Positions 1-8,400 of a stretch of 64,000 nt of DNA are shown here, piece after piece. The DNA is from Planctomycetota bacterium. Its GTDB lineage: Bacteria; Planctomycetota; Phycisphaerae; Phycisphaerales; Phycisphaeraceae. Location of the stretch: positions 496,001 to 560,000 of the forward strand of contig CP066225.1 in assembly GCA_016350165.1 (NCBI GenBank), read 5' to 3'. How positions within the stretch are numbered: the stretch's first letter is position 1; every line of letters starts with the position of its first letter. The notes under the pieces were generated by a model. It saw only the letters and a program-made list of their open reading frames with translations. It was not told where the DNA came from and did no database searches. A program made the position numbers and the translations under genes.

Positions 1-855
1 CAAGGCAATACTGATCTGCCTATTCAAGTAAAACTCACCATTAAAGAACACCATGCAACCGTTGACTTCAGCGGCTCCGCCCCTCAAACTCAAGGTCCAA
101 TCAATGCCGTCAAAGCCATCACACAATCTGCTGTAATGTATTGCTTCCGATGCCTTGCTGATGATGATATTCCTTCAAACTCCGGCGTGTTACAGCCTGT
201 CAATATTATCACTCAACCGGGCACAATTATTGACGCTCAGTACCCTGCAGCCGTCGCAGGTGGTAATGTTGAAACATCGCAACGCATTGTCGATGCGGTA
301 TTCGGCGCATTAGCGCAAGCAATTCCAGATCAGATCCCTGCGGCATCACAAGGCACAATGAACAACGTCACCATCGGCAGCCTACCCGACTCTGATCCTT
401 CCAAAGCATTCGCTTACTATGAAACTATCGCAGGTGGATCTGGCGCAACATCACATGCTAGTGGCACAAATGCTATTCACTCCCACATGACCAATACACT
501 CAACACGCCCATCGAAGCACTTGAGCACGCATACCCATTCCGCATTGAAAAATATCTCATTCGTGACGATAAAAAAACATCAACAACCAATGCGAATCAA
601 GGCGGCAGTGGTATTGTCCGAAAATATATCTTTGATCAACCAGCGATTGTGACATTGCTAACTGAACGCCGCACACGTTTACCTTACTCCCTGCCCGACA
701 CAACCCAAGGCGGCCAACAAGGTATTAATTTTTACACCAGTGCAACAGACCAATCAGCAAAAATCCTCCCCGGCAAAATCTGCTTGAACGTTCAACCTGG
801 TAACACAATTGAGATCCACACCCCTGGTGGCGGCGATTTTTCTCCCTCAAAATAG
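1..855 (+). CDS. Hydantoinase B / 5-oxoprolinase family subunit, 3' part
   Basis: The reading frame is open from base 1, so the gene begins upstream of the window and 284 C-terminal residues are visible. The segment resembles the HyuB (N-methylhydantoinase B / oxoprolinase B) family. It has the run S-G-S-A-P-Q-T-Q-G-P-I-N near the start, a G-G-S-G-A motif followed by His-rich N-A-I-H-S-H-M-T-N-T, and a C-terminal N-T-I-E-I-H-T-P-G-G-G-D-F. In this family the B subunit acts with HyuA in ATP-dependent opening of hydantoin or 5-oxoproline rings in the cytoplasm. The exact substrate cannot be read from this piece. It ends about 107 bp before the tRNA gene and belongs to the chromosomal flank, not to the integrated element. 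Confidence 0.85.
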   Translation, partial: QGNTDLPIQVKLTIKEHHATVDFSGSAPQTQGPINAVKAITQSAVMYCFRCLADDDIPSNSGVLQPVNIITQPGTIIDAQYPAAVAGGNVETSQRIVDAVFGALAQAIPDQIPAASQGTMNNVTIGSLPDSDPSKAFAYYETIAGGSGATSHASGTNAIHSHMTNTLNTPIEALEHAYPFRIEKYLIRDDKKTSTTNANQGGSGIVRKYIFDQPAIVTLLTERRTRLPYSLPDTTQGGQQGINFYTSATDQSAKILPGKICLNVQPGNTIEIHTPGGGDFSPSK

Positions 856-962
856 TTGATAAAGAACCTATTCCTATCCAAATCGCCACTTTCACGTGCA
901 AAACTTCCACATAGGATGCAGAAACTGCTTCAACTTGATAAAATCCTACCGCCTTTAGGCAT

Positions 963-1036
963 GGCTCCGTAGCCCAATTGGCAGAGGCATGCGACTTAAA
1001 ATCGCACAAGTGTGGGTTCGAGTCCCACCGGAGCCA
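963..1036 (+). tRNA. tRNA with anticodon UAA (nominally Leu), class-I shape; integration target
   Basis: It folds as a full cloverleaf. The 7-bp acceptor pairs 963-969 with 1029-1035. The D stem is GCCC/AGGC with a C-A mismatch. The anticodon stem TGCGA/TCGCA encloses the loop CTTAAAA, giving anticodon TAA at 997-999. The T stem GTGGG/CCCAC has loop TTCGAGT, and the discriminator is A. No CCA is encoded. The variable region is only five bases (CAAGT), whereas tRNA-Leu normally has a long variable arm, so the identity is uncertain despite the UAA anticodon. The 3' part from the T loop onward (1017-1036) is the attachment core of the integrated element. Confidence 0.85.
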
Positions 1037-2429
1037 TTAGACGTAACTGCTTGCTTTCGCAGGTAGTTACGTTTTTTCGTATAAACCCGCAATCTTCATC
1101 GACTTGCATCAATTCTTGCGACTCACAGCAACCACTCGCGGACGCCTGCTGCACCGCATTTTGCAAGGCAACTGCACCGGAATATGCAGCGCCCGCAAAT
1201 GCGTTTTCATTTACAAAGTCACCACCAGTTTTTTTTAACTCAGTATCGCCCTGCAACGTTGCAGGCCCACTACCCCTTTTGACACCCTTCCCTACAACGT
1301 TGCAGGCAGAGGAAGTATCTGGAGCCAAATAGGACGCTTTCAGGAAATCCTCTTCACGAATTTGCAGATAGTGTCGCAAGGCAACCTGTGGATCATGGCC
1401 AACCCATTTCGTTACGATATGAACAGGGAACTCTTTCACCAATTCCGTCTCACGAGTTGACCTCAAATTCTGGAACAGCTTCGGCCATGTATTCAAACCC
1501 GCCCGGTGAATGATCCTCATGAATTGCGTTCTGAGATTGGATGCTGCACTGCGATATCTCGTAATGCAGTAGGTACTACCTTCTTTAGCCTGTTCGTAAC
1601 TATCCAACAAATAGGGATGCAGTTCAGGGAAGATTGGAACCAATCGGCTTGCTTTCCCTTCATGATGTTCCGTTTTGGAGCTATGCACACGAAAGACTCC
1701 CTTCTCCCAATCGATATCACTCCATTTGAGCAATAACACTTCGGAAGGACAACGCAACGCTCCGTAACGACAAAGGGCAATAATGAGTCGCCATTCATGG
1801 TCGGGACAAGCTTCTATCACTTTCCCGATCACTTCACGCGTCACGAAGAACATACGCTCTGGATTGCCAGTAGCACTGCCAACCAAATCTTCAAATGGGT
1901 TAGACTCCAACAAACCTTGCCGCATCGCCCAACGTAACATCTGTTTTGCAACGCTACAGGTTTTACGAATCGTCGCTTCAGCTAGCTTCTTGCGTTTGAG
2001 GAAAAGCCTAAACTCATCAGCATCACCAACTGTTATCTCTCGAAGCGGCTTATTTTCACCGAGAAATGACAAGAGATGTTTACGAGTACGCCCATACACT
2101 TTGATCGTAGTCGGCTTCACATCAGCCTTACGAGCCTTAATGTAACGATCCACAAAAGCGCCAAGCAGTGAAGACTCCCGGCTTTCAGCCAAGCCAACCT
2201 TTGCTAAACGTTCGATATAACGATCATCTAATTGCCTAAGCCACTTGGCGGTATCGCCATCTATAGCCATTCCCGATAGTTTGGCTGAAATTAATGTTTC
2301 AACCCTACTCTTGAAGGATTCCGCTTGCTTCTTGTTAACCTTACCAAGCCGAACTGAGAATCGCCGGCGATCTGCACCGACGAATTGAATTGTGCGATTA
2401 CCGCTCTTGTCTGTTGCTAAACTAGCCAT
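996..2429 (-). CDS. Tyrosine recombinase (integrase) of the element, C-terminus encoded by the tRNA gene
   Basis: This 477-residue phage-type tyrosine recombinase should integrate and excise the element at the tRNA 3' end. An N-terminal core-binding (SAM-like) region spans about residues 85-180 and the catalytic domain about 195-365. Visible catalytic residues are R226 (A-L-R-C-P-S-E), K252, the box Q320-N-L-R323, H345 (W-V-G-H) and nucleophile Y354 (L-R-H-Y-L). Gln replaces the usual His of the HxxR box. The start ATG has an AAGG site about 8 bases upstream. Residues 465-471 (MAPVGLE) come from the attachment core and 472-477 (PTLVRF) from the tRNA interior; the stop is the complement of bases in the anticodon loop. 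In a circular form the frame would instead continue into 41351-41148. The gene starts 56 bp downstream of the 282-residue gene on the same strand. Confidence 0.93.
   Translation of the reverse strand: MASLATDKSGNRTIQFVGADRRRFSVRLGKVNKKQAESFKSRVETLISAKLSGMAIDGDTAKWLRQLDDRYIERLAKVGLAESRESSLLGAFVDRYIKARKADVKPTTIKVYGRTRKHLLSFLGENKPLREITVGDADEFRLFLKRKKLAEATIRKTCSVAKQMLRWAMRQGLLESNPFEDLVGSATGNPERMFFVTREVIGKVIEACPDHEWRLIIALCRYGALRCPSEVLLLKWSDIDWEKGVFRVHSSKTEHHEGKASRLVPIFPELHPYLLDSYEQAKEGSTYCITRYRSAASNLRTQFMRIIHRAGLNTWPKLFQNLRSTRETELVKEFPVHIVTKWVGHDPQVALRHYLQIREEDFLKASYLAPDTSSACNVVGKGVKRGSGPATLQGDTELKKTGGDFVNENAFAGAAYSGAVALQNAVQQASASGCCESQELMQVDEDCGFIRKNVTTCESKQLRLMAPVGLEPTLVRF
1017..1039 (+). repeat. 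Left attachment repeat (attL core)
   Basis: These 23 bp are identical to 41352-41374, while the neighbouring bases differ on both sides (G versus T before, G versus A after). The segment spans the T loop, T-stem 3' strand, acceptor 3' strand and discriminator of the tRNA, plus TTA. On the minus strand it encodes M-A-P-V-G-L-E in the frame of the integrase. Confidence 0.9.
1041..1077 (+). terminator. Element-supplied terminator for the restored tRNA gene
   Basis: Arms 1041-1054 and 1059-1072 form a 14-bp stem with two G-U wobbles and a TTTC loop, followed by six T residues. It lies just inside the left end of the element. It therefore replaces the native tRNA terminator, which was displaced to 41376-41405. 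It is also inside the 3' coding region of the integrase on the other strand. Confidence 0.8.
1252..1304. repeat. Two 12-bp palindromes near the left attachment site
   Basis: TGCAACGTTGCA occurs at 1252-1263 and a one-base variant, TACAACGTTGCA, at 1293-1304, both inside the integrase coding region about 210-265 bp from the core. The same word recurs at 41111-41122, about 230 bp from the right core, and in the 3.4-5.2 kb cluster. The flanking placement would fit recombinase arm-type sites or a regulator binding site; neither is shown. Confidence 0.7.
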
Positions 2430-2485
2430 TTAAGTACCTTAGTGTTCTTGATGTGATTCATGTTAATTATACTATAAAAATAGGT

Positions 2486-3334
2486 CTAAAAGGGGATTTC
2501 ATCTTCAGTCACAACAAATCCTGCATTGACTTCTGTATGTATCTGCTGAATTTGTTCCATCATTGCGTCGTTCTGTCTTGATCTCTCAACGAGCTTTACA
2601 AATTGAGGTGTCAAACGATATCTACGGGCAATCCGTTGCATACGCATCGCTGAAGGATATTCACTTGTTCGCACAATCCATTGATTCGCTTCTAACAAAT
2701 TGAGATGCTGACCAACTTTTGTTTTGCCCATTCGTTTAAAGCGGGGATGCACTTCTGCATGCTCTTGAAATATGTCTGCACCATTACGGACAGACAAATA
2801 AGCCTCATCAACGTAGTTGTGCATATCGATGAAAAATGCAATCAGAAAGATGAGAGGTATATCATCTTCAAACTCTTCAGTCACACACTCTGGAATACTC
2901 ACATACCCCACAGCAGGGTCATAGCGATCTCTCAGGCGATCACATCTCCAGAAACACGTATTCATGGCCTTTTGAACCGATGCTGCGGTCACATTATCCG
3001 ACAACCTGAATTTAGCGTTCTGCATAAATTTTTCTGCAACAGAATACGCATCAACAAGTGACATATCATCCTGAAAGTACGCTTTCACCCGCTGATACCA
3101 CTGCCTGACGTATGGCTTGTACTGACTCCAGTCGCAACCATTTAACCCTGCTTCAAATTTCAGCCCTCGAATCAGCTTGAATATCCACCGATTCGGTTCA
3201 CCGATCCGGCGAACTGTCGTGCCGTCCTTATTTTGCTGATTCCCTGCATTCAATTCCTTTTGAAACAATCCCCAACAATATTCAACGGCATCCTGTGGTG
3301 ATCTGATTTCTTGCGGTGAGGTTATTTTCATCAT
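2486..3334 (-). CDS. Unknown 282-residue element protein
   Basis: I do not recognise a named family. The protein is soluble and rich in charged and aromatic residues. The region around residues 45-95 contains many Trp, Tyr and Arg (W-I-F-K-L-I-R-G-L-K, then V-R-Q-W-Y-Q-R). The region around 195-245 (R-M-G-K-T-K-V-G-Q-H-L-N-L-L through Y-R-L-T) reads like a winged-helix segment, so a DNA-binding or replication role is possible. The start ATG (the first of two adjacent ATGs) follows AAGGAG at good spacing. It lies between the excisionase-like gene, from which a terminator separates it, and the integrase 56 bp downstream, so it probably serves the element's maintenance. This is inference from position. 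Confidence 0.7.
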   Translation of the reverse strand: MMKITSPQEIRSPQDAVEYCWGLFQKELNAGNQQNKDGTTVRRIGEPNRWIFKLIRGLKFEAGLNGCDWSQYKPYVRQWYQRVKAYFQDDMSLVDAYSVAEKFMQNAKFRLSDNVTAASVQKAMNTCFWRCDRLRDRYDPAVGYVSIPECVTEEFEDDIPLIFLIAFFIDMHNYVDEAYLSVRNGADIFQEHAEVHPRFKRMGKTKVGQHLNLLEANQWIVRTSEYPSAMRMQRIARRYRLTPQFVKLVERSRQNDAMMEQIQQIHTEVNAGFVVTEDEIPF

Positions 3335-3356
3335 TTAAAAATCTCCTTGAAAATAG

Positions 3357-3387
3357 AAAAAGCCCTCGGCATTGATTGCCAAGGGCT
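3357..3387 (-). terminator. Terminator after the excisionase-like gene
   Basis: Arms AGCCCTCGGCA and TGCCAAGGGCT pair with one mismatch around a short loop. On the minus strand the hairpin is followed by a run of T. It separates the HTH gene from the 282-residue gene, whose ribosome binding site lies just beyond. Confidence 0.7.
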
Positions 3388-3434
3388 TCTGTTTGATTAC
3401 TATCATCCTTTGAAACGTTTCAGAGACGATCCGG

Positions 3435-3614
3435 TTAAACCTGATTCATTACGCGGCCAATGAATTCATCCAGTGACGTGAGCGGGATACGCACCAGCCG
3501 CCCAATCTTGCAGGCCTGAATCTGATTTGCTTTGACCAGCCCCCAAACCGTCCGCTCAGAAACGCTCAAATACTCAGCAGCTTCTCGGTAGGTCAACATC
3601 TTTTTTGGTTCCAT
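3435..3614 (-). CDS. Excisionase-like helix-turn-helix protein
   Basis: This 59-residue protein has the HTH_17/MerR-like excisionase fold. The sequence M-L-T-Y-R-E-A-A-E-Y-L-S-V-S-E-R-T-V-W forms the helix-turn-helix. It is followed by a wing with K-I-G-R-L-V-R-I-P and L-D-E-F-I, typical of Xis/AlpA-type directionality factors and small phage regulators. An upstream ATG at 3641 would add nine residues. I chose ATG 3614 because AAAAAGGAA sits about eight bases before it and the conserved domain starts right after it. In this context it most likely controls the direction of recombination by the integrase. A TGAAACGTTTCA palindrome (3411-3422) lies 12 bp past its stop. Confidence 0.8.
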   Translation of the reverse strand: MEPKKMLTYREAAEYLSVSERTVWGLVKANQIQACKIGRLVRIPLTSLDEFIGRVMNQV

Positions 3615-4065
3615 AACGCGATTCCTTTTTAAATAACGCATACAAAAACGTGTTTTTTGTCGTATGTAGCGTTGATTCGCAGGTTTTCATTCAGACGGTA
3701 GAGCGACTGCAATATTTCGCGCTTGCGAGTGGGCATGGCAAAACAAGGGCAGTCATGCTGTATGGCCAAAACACAGTCGGCGTATACGAACACACCGCCC
3801 TGCTATCTTTTTTCAATTGGATGTGCTGGAAAAGCTGTTGAGCGAGCAGAAAATGAAACGTTTCAATTTTGAACCGGCAGAAATTGAGATATCTGCAAAA
3901 AATGAGCTAGGTACCGAGGCATGAATTGCCCGAACACCCTCAAATAATCCATTTAAATGGCATACGGAAATGTTTGGCGGTGAAACGTTGCAGCCTCACC
4001 TAACGTGAAACGTTTCATAATCAAAAACGATGACAACATTTCAGGCAACAGAACATTTTCATCAC

Positions 4066-4211
4066 CATTCTGGACAGAGAGAACGGAGTGACAGAGAAAG
4101 CCAGAGAGTGTCAGAGTAACCAGAGCTGACGGAGAAAACAGAGATCATTCCATCACATGTTTAATATTACTCTGTTGTTCTCTGGTAGCTCTGCCTTCTC
4201 TGTCCAGAATG
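4066..4211. repeat. Imperfect long hairpin unit 1
   Basis: The ends CATTCTGGACAGAG (4066-4079) and CTCTGTCCAGAATG (4198-4211) are exact inverted repeats. The left arm is almost pure purine with repeated CAGAG words. The right arm is pyrimidine-rich and partly complementary, so the transcript or single strand could form a long imperfect hairpin. Confidence 0.7.
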
Positions 4212-4759
4212 AGCGTGAAACGTTTCACAAAACATACGAGGCAGCTGCAACGTTGCAGGAACAACACCCAAATGAGTCGCATCTTTATATATAGGTCAAG
4301 GAATGATGCCGTAACCGGAAATAACATGATTAGCAGCAAATGACCCCAATACCCCATCCACAAAGCAGAATCCGTAAGGAACATAGAGAAACTCATGAAA
4401 CGTTTCATAGAAACATTGCCAATTGCAACGTTGCAGGCAGAAAGCAGCAATAACGAATCAACAAATATTCAAATATGATTTATAGAAAAATGGCAAACAA
4501 ACTATCATTGCACATTTCACCTCAATTCATCCAAGGTTTGATAGTCTGAATGAGTAATCTAACCAATTGCAAATCAAGCAACCGCAAGGAATCGAATATA
4601 CTTTGTCATCTATCAGCCATTAAGCGCGTAATTGAGGACTCACGCATCCTCCCAGCCCCCTTACCATTCAGAGCGTCCAGAACCACACTACAAATTGCAA
4701 CTTGATAACCCATTCCATACTAAAACGTTGCAGGCAACAAAACACTTCATGAAACTCCT

Positions 4760-4888
4760 CATTTTGGACAGAGAGGGACATAGAAAGACAAAGAAACAAT
4801 TAACCGGCGCGAATAATCTATCTCTGTTTTCTCCGTCAACTCTGGTTACTCTGCACTCTCTGACACTCCGTCTTCTCTGTCCAAATAT
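4760..4888. repeat. Imperfect long hairpin unit 2, inverted copy of unit 1
   Basis: CATTTTGGACAGAG (4760-4773) pairs with CTCTGTCCAAATA near 4875-4887. The pyrimidine-rich arm at 4821-4882 is, with few changes, the reverse complement of the purine arm of unit 1 (4070-4142). The two units are thus inverted copies about 0.55 kb apart. Confidence 0.7.
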
Positions 4889-5071
4889 TAGAAGCGATCC
4901 CAAAACCATGAAAGTGTGATTTAGCAGTATCCATCAAAGGCTGAAACCCTCATTTGCAACCCGCAATTGCAGATTCGTTTGTTGATTTAGACCGTCACAA
5001 ATGTTTTGGGATGACTTCTAGTTGCAACGTTGCAGATCTGCATCACTATCACAAACAACAGCCAAGAGACC

Positions 5072-5204
5072 GTGCTGAGGTATGGCAAAAAAGCAGTTAC
5101 CACTATTAATTACCAGACAGCCCAACGGCGCTACCTAGGAAAATGGCGGTTCACTGCATATAGATGAAATGGAAAAATTCCTGCAATGTTGCAAAAGTTT
5201 GTGA
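5072..5204 (+). pseudogene. Possible decayed N-terminal fragment of an integrase-like gene
   Basis: One frame reads R-Y-G-K-K-A-V-T-T-I-N and R-R-Y-L-G-K-W. After a one-base frame change it continues G-S-L-H-I-D-E-M-E-K-F-L to a stop at 5202-5204. The pattern 'basic strand, then Y-L-G-K-W-G' resembles the N-terminal arm of planctomycete phage-type integrases. The piece is short and the match is by eye, so this is only a suggestion. Confidence 0.3.
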
Positions 5205-5406
5205 AATGGGATCAAGCTGGTAACGACAATTAAAAAGATAATGACTTTATTTTTCACCTAGATAGCAACTGTTAACGAGATCGCAAAATGAGTACAAAAG
5301 TTAATTGGAATATTGAGCGTAACCGGCAACTAACGTGAAGATAAAGCCCTTTCTAAACAATATACCATACCACCCCGAACTCACTGAAATACTTGTAGTA
5401 TTGATA

Positions 5407-8400
5407 TTAAGCCGATTGGGTTAAATGAGCGGAACGACGACCTCCACGAAGGATCAAAGCAAGGCCGCCGAGACCGAGTAGTACGAAGGAAGCAGGTTCA
5501 GGAATAGCTGCGGTGTACAGCGCGATGTCGTTGCCGTCGCCAGCCTGATAGGTGATGAACAGATCAATGTCATTGAAACTGCTCACGCGTGCGCCTTCGG
5601 CCAGACTATTAAATCCACCGATCAGCCTATCGCCAACATTAACGATCTCGAAATGCTGACCGAAGTCGAGTTCGAACCCGTCAATCAGCGAAACGTCCAG
5701 CAATGGCCCGTTCCCGTTGTCAAGTATGGCATAGCTGAGTACCGACAAGACGTCGTATTCGGTGCTGGCTTCCAATCCGCCTAGTTCGACTTCAAAAGTT
5801 GAACCTATGCCGAATACAACATCATTCACCGTCAGATGGCCTGCCGACTCACCGGGAGCGAGCGTGCCGCCATCATTAATGAAGACCTTACTAGCAATCA
5901 TGCCGTTACCGCCGAGTGTGCCGCCATCAAATACAGCGACGTCTCCGCTGCCGGTTGCCGAGCCTGTTGTGTTGCTCGCCAGCAACGTGCCGTCGGTGAC
6001 AAAAGTGTTGCCGGTGTAGGTATTGTCGCCGGTGAGGGTGAAGGTGCCCGAGCCTGTTTTAGTAAGACTGCCCGCACCGCCTGCAGCATCTTGAATTTGA
6101 CCATCGAAGGTGGAACTGCCGTTGTTGATGCCGACGGTCAAGGCGTTGTCGCCGGAGATGCTGATGGTCGGCCTAGCGATGTAACCCTGATAATTATAAT
6201 TGCTCAGTTGATCAGTACGGAAAGTGCCGTTGTCAATGATGAGTTGGATTGAATTTGATAACCCGAAGTAAGTATGCCCTGCGACCTCAACCACCCCGCC
6301 ATCTTCTACAGTGAAAGTGTTAGGGCCACTTTCGTACAATGTTAGACTACCGGTCTCCAATCGGCTACCGCTGCCGGTGACCAAACTTGTGCTGCCATTA
6401 CCGAGGCGAAGCTTATCAACCGATACCGTTGCGCCACTTTGCACGGCAAGTTCACCCGTACCTTTATCACCAATATTTAGATCCGCGATCCTCAAAGCGG
6501 CATTGTCTTCTACAACGATGCGGCCGTTGTTTCGGGTCCAACCACTGGTCAGCAACGTACCGCTGCCTGTGAGAGTCAATGTATGGCCTCCAATATACAC
6601 CAAAGAGCCTTTGAATGGATCTTCATTCGTCTGGACAACCGCGCCGTTCTGGAGGGTGACATCGCCACCACTGACATCAAACGTCCATTCCCATTGATTG
6701 GTGCTGGTCAGATTGATGTGTGCGTTGTCGATGATGAGATTGCCGTCATGGATGCGAAGGAGACCAATGTTCGAGGGAGCATCGGCAGTGCCACCAGTAA
6801 GCGTGAGTGTGCCCCCGCCGTTATAGGTGAGGAATGAGTCGCTGTAATCGGTGATGATGCCAGAGTAAGTCGCGCTCTCGCCATCATTCACGCTCATGTT
6901 CAAATCACTGTACATATCAACCGCGTTGCCAACGTTGACACCATCGGTAAATCCGAGGGTCCGGTTGGTGGTTGTGTCCTGCACGGTGATGGTTCCGGTG
7001 CCTGCAGCATTGTTGTTGCTGAGCTGTAGTGTTCCACCGTAAAGCTGTGTGCCGCCGGTGTAGGTGTTGGCGTTGGTGAGGGTGAAGGTGCTTTCGCCGG
7101 TTTGGGTGAGCGTGCCTGCGCCGCCTGCCGCATCTTGAATCGTGCCGCTGAAGGTGGAGCTGCCGTTGTTGATCCCGACAGTCAAGGCATCGGTGCCGGA
7201 GATAGACACGGTGCCGGAGCCGTCCAGACCGTCGGTCTGGAGCGTGCCGCCGTTGACATTAATGCTGTTGCCTGAACTGTACATGTAAATCGTATCTGCG
7301 ACTTCCACCTCGCTGCCGTCGTTCACATTAAGTGTACCGGTGTTACCCAAAGTCATGTTTTCTGCGAACAGCTGACTGTTGGAGAGTGAAGCTGTGCCGG
7401 TACCAAAGAGGAAAAGGCCGTCCAGTTCTGCCCGTGCACCGCTTTGCATGACCAAATTGCCAGCACCACTCGTGTCATTATTAACGTCGTAACCGACGAG
7501 CAAGTAAGTGAAGTCCAGTTCCGCATTGTCTTCGATGACAAGATTTCCGGTACTGCCATCATTATTTTCAAACACGGTCATTTGATAGCCGCTTAGTGAT
7601 GTGTCTTCACCAGTGAGTGTCAAGGTGTTGCCTCGAACCAGTGCTTCACCATCCTCGTCATCCAACTGAACAACCGTGCCGTTCTGAAGGGCGATATTAC
7701 CGCCGGTAGCCAGCAATGCCGATTGCGTGTCTTCACCGGTGCTGGTCAGGTTGATGTGGGCGCCGTTGAGAACGACGGAGCCATCTTCGGAATCGAGGAT
7801 GTCGAAGGTTGAGGTGGCATCTTCGGTGCCGCCGGTGAGGGTGAAGGTGCCGCTGCCAACCTTGGTCAGTTTGCTAGGTTCATCCCCGCCCGCGTCCTGA
7901 ATCAGGCCACTAAAAGTAGAACTACCGTTATTGATGCCTACGGTCAATGCATCGTCGCCAGCAAAGCTGATCGTTCCATTGCCCTTGATTTGGTTGACTC
8001 GTACTGAGCCACCATCATCAATGGTGAGGCTGCTGTTAGCGGAAGACGATAGGTCGATAAACTCTGCAACCTCAACAGCACCGTTATCATCCACGGTGAG
8101 TGTGCTGTTGCCGGTGACATACATCTGTTGGGTTAACAAGCGGCTGTTATAACCGGTGACTTGGGCAGTGCTGTAGTCTGCAAAATAAGCCACGTCAGAT
8201 GACAGGGTTCCACCGCCTCGAACCTCCATCTGACCATCGCCATAGTAGCCACCGAGGTAGAGGGTTGTCGCGAGATCCACCTCTGCGTTGTCTGTGACAA
8301 TCAGTTTACCGGTGCCTCCGGTCACATCAATTCTGGAGCCGGTCAATGAGGTGTTGCTGCCGGTGGTGGTCAAGGTATTGCCATTAACCCACATATTCCC

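Larger units (their letters stand above)
3411..5193. repeat. Cluster of 12-bp palindromes TGAAACGTTTCA / TGCAACGTTGCA
   Basis: Exact TGAAACGTTTCA occurs at 3411-3422, 3854-3865, 4006-4017, 4216-4227 and 4396-4407. Exact TGCAACGTTGCA occurs at 4246-4257, 4424-4435 and 5023-5034. Variants are TGAAACGTTGCA at 3981-3992, TAAAACGTTGCA at 4721-4732 and TGCAATGTTGCA at 5182-5193. The two words are often paired about 30 bp apart (4216/4246, 4396/4424). The core resembles LacI/GalR-family operators and is not the ParB parS sequence. No LacI-type gene is in the element, so the binding protein is unknown. Confidence 0.85.
3650..5406. other. Long non-coding stretch of the element
   Basis: I find no convincing gene in these 1.75 kb. 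Short open frames here lack ribosome binding sites and homologous motifs. The stretch holds most of the palindromes, two inverted copies of a purine/pyrimidine-skewed hairpin unit and a possible decayed integrase fragment at 5072-5204. Its density of symmetrical elements would suit an origin, partition or regulatory region, but none of these is demonstrated. Confidence 0.6.

Noticed and set aside
4145-4450. Possible small membrane protein in the non-coding region
   Set aside because: The frame runs through several palindromes and a hairpin arm and lacks a binding site.
3411-5193. ParB parS sites
   Set aside because: parS has the half-sites in the opposite order (GTTTCAC/GTGAAAC); the palindromes here read TGAAAC/GTTTCA, and no ParB gene is present.
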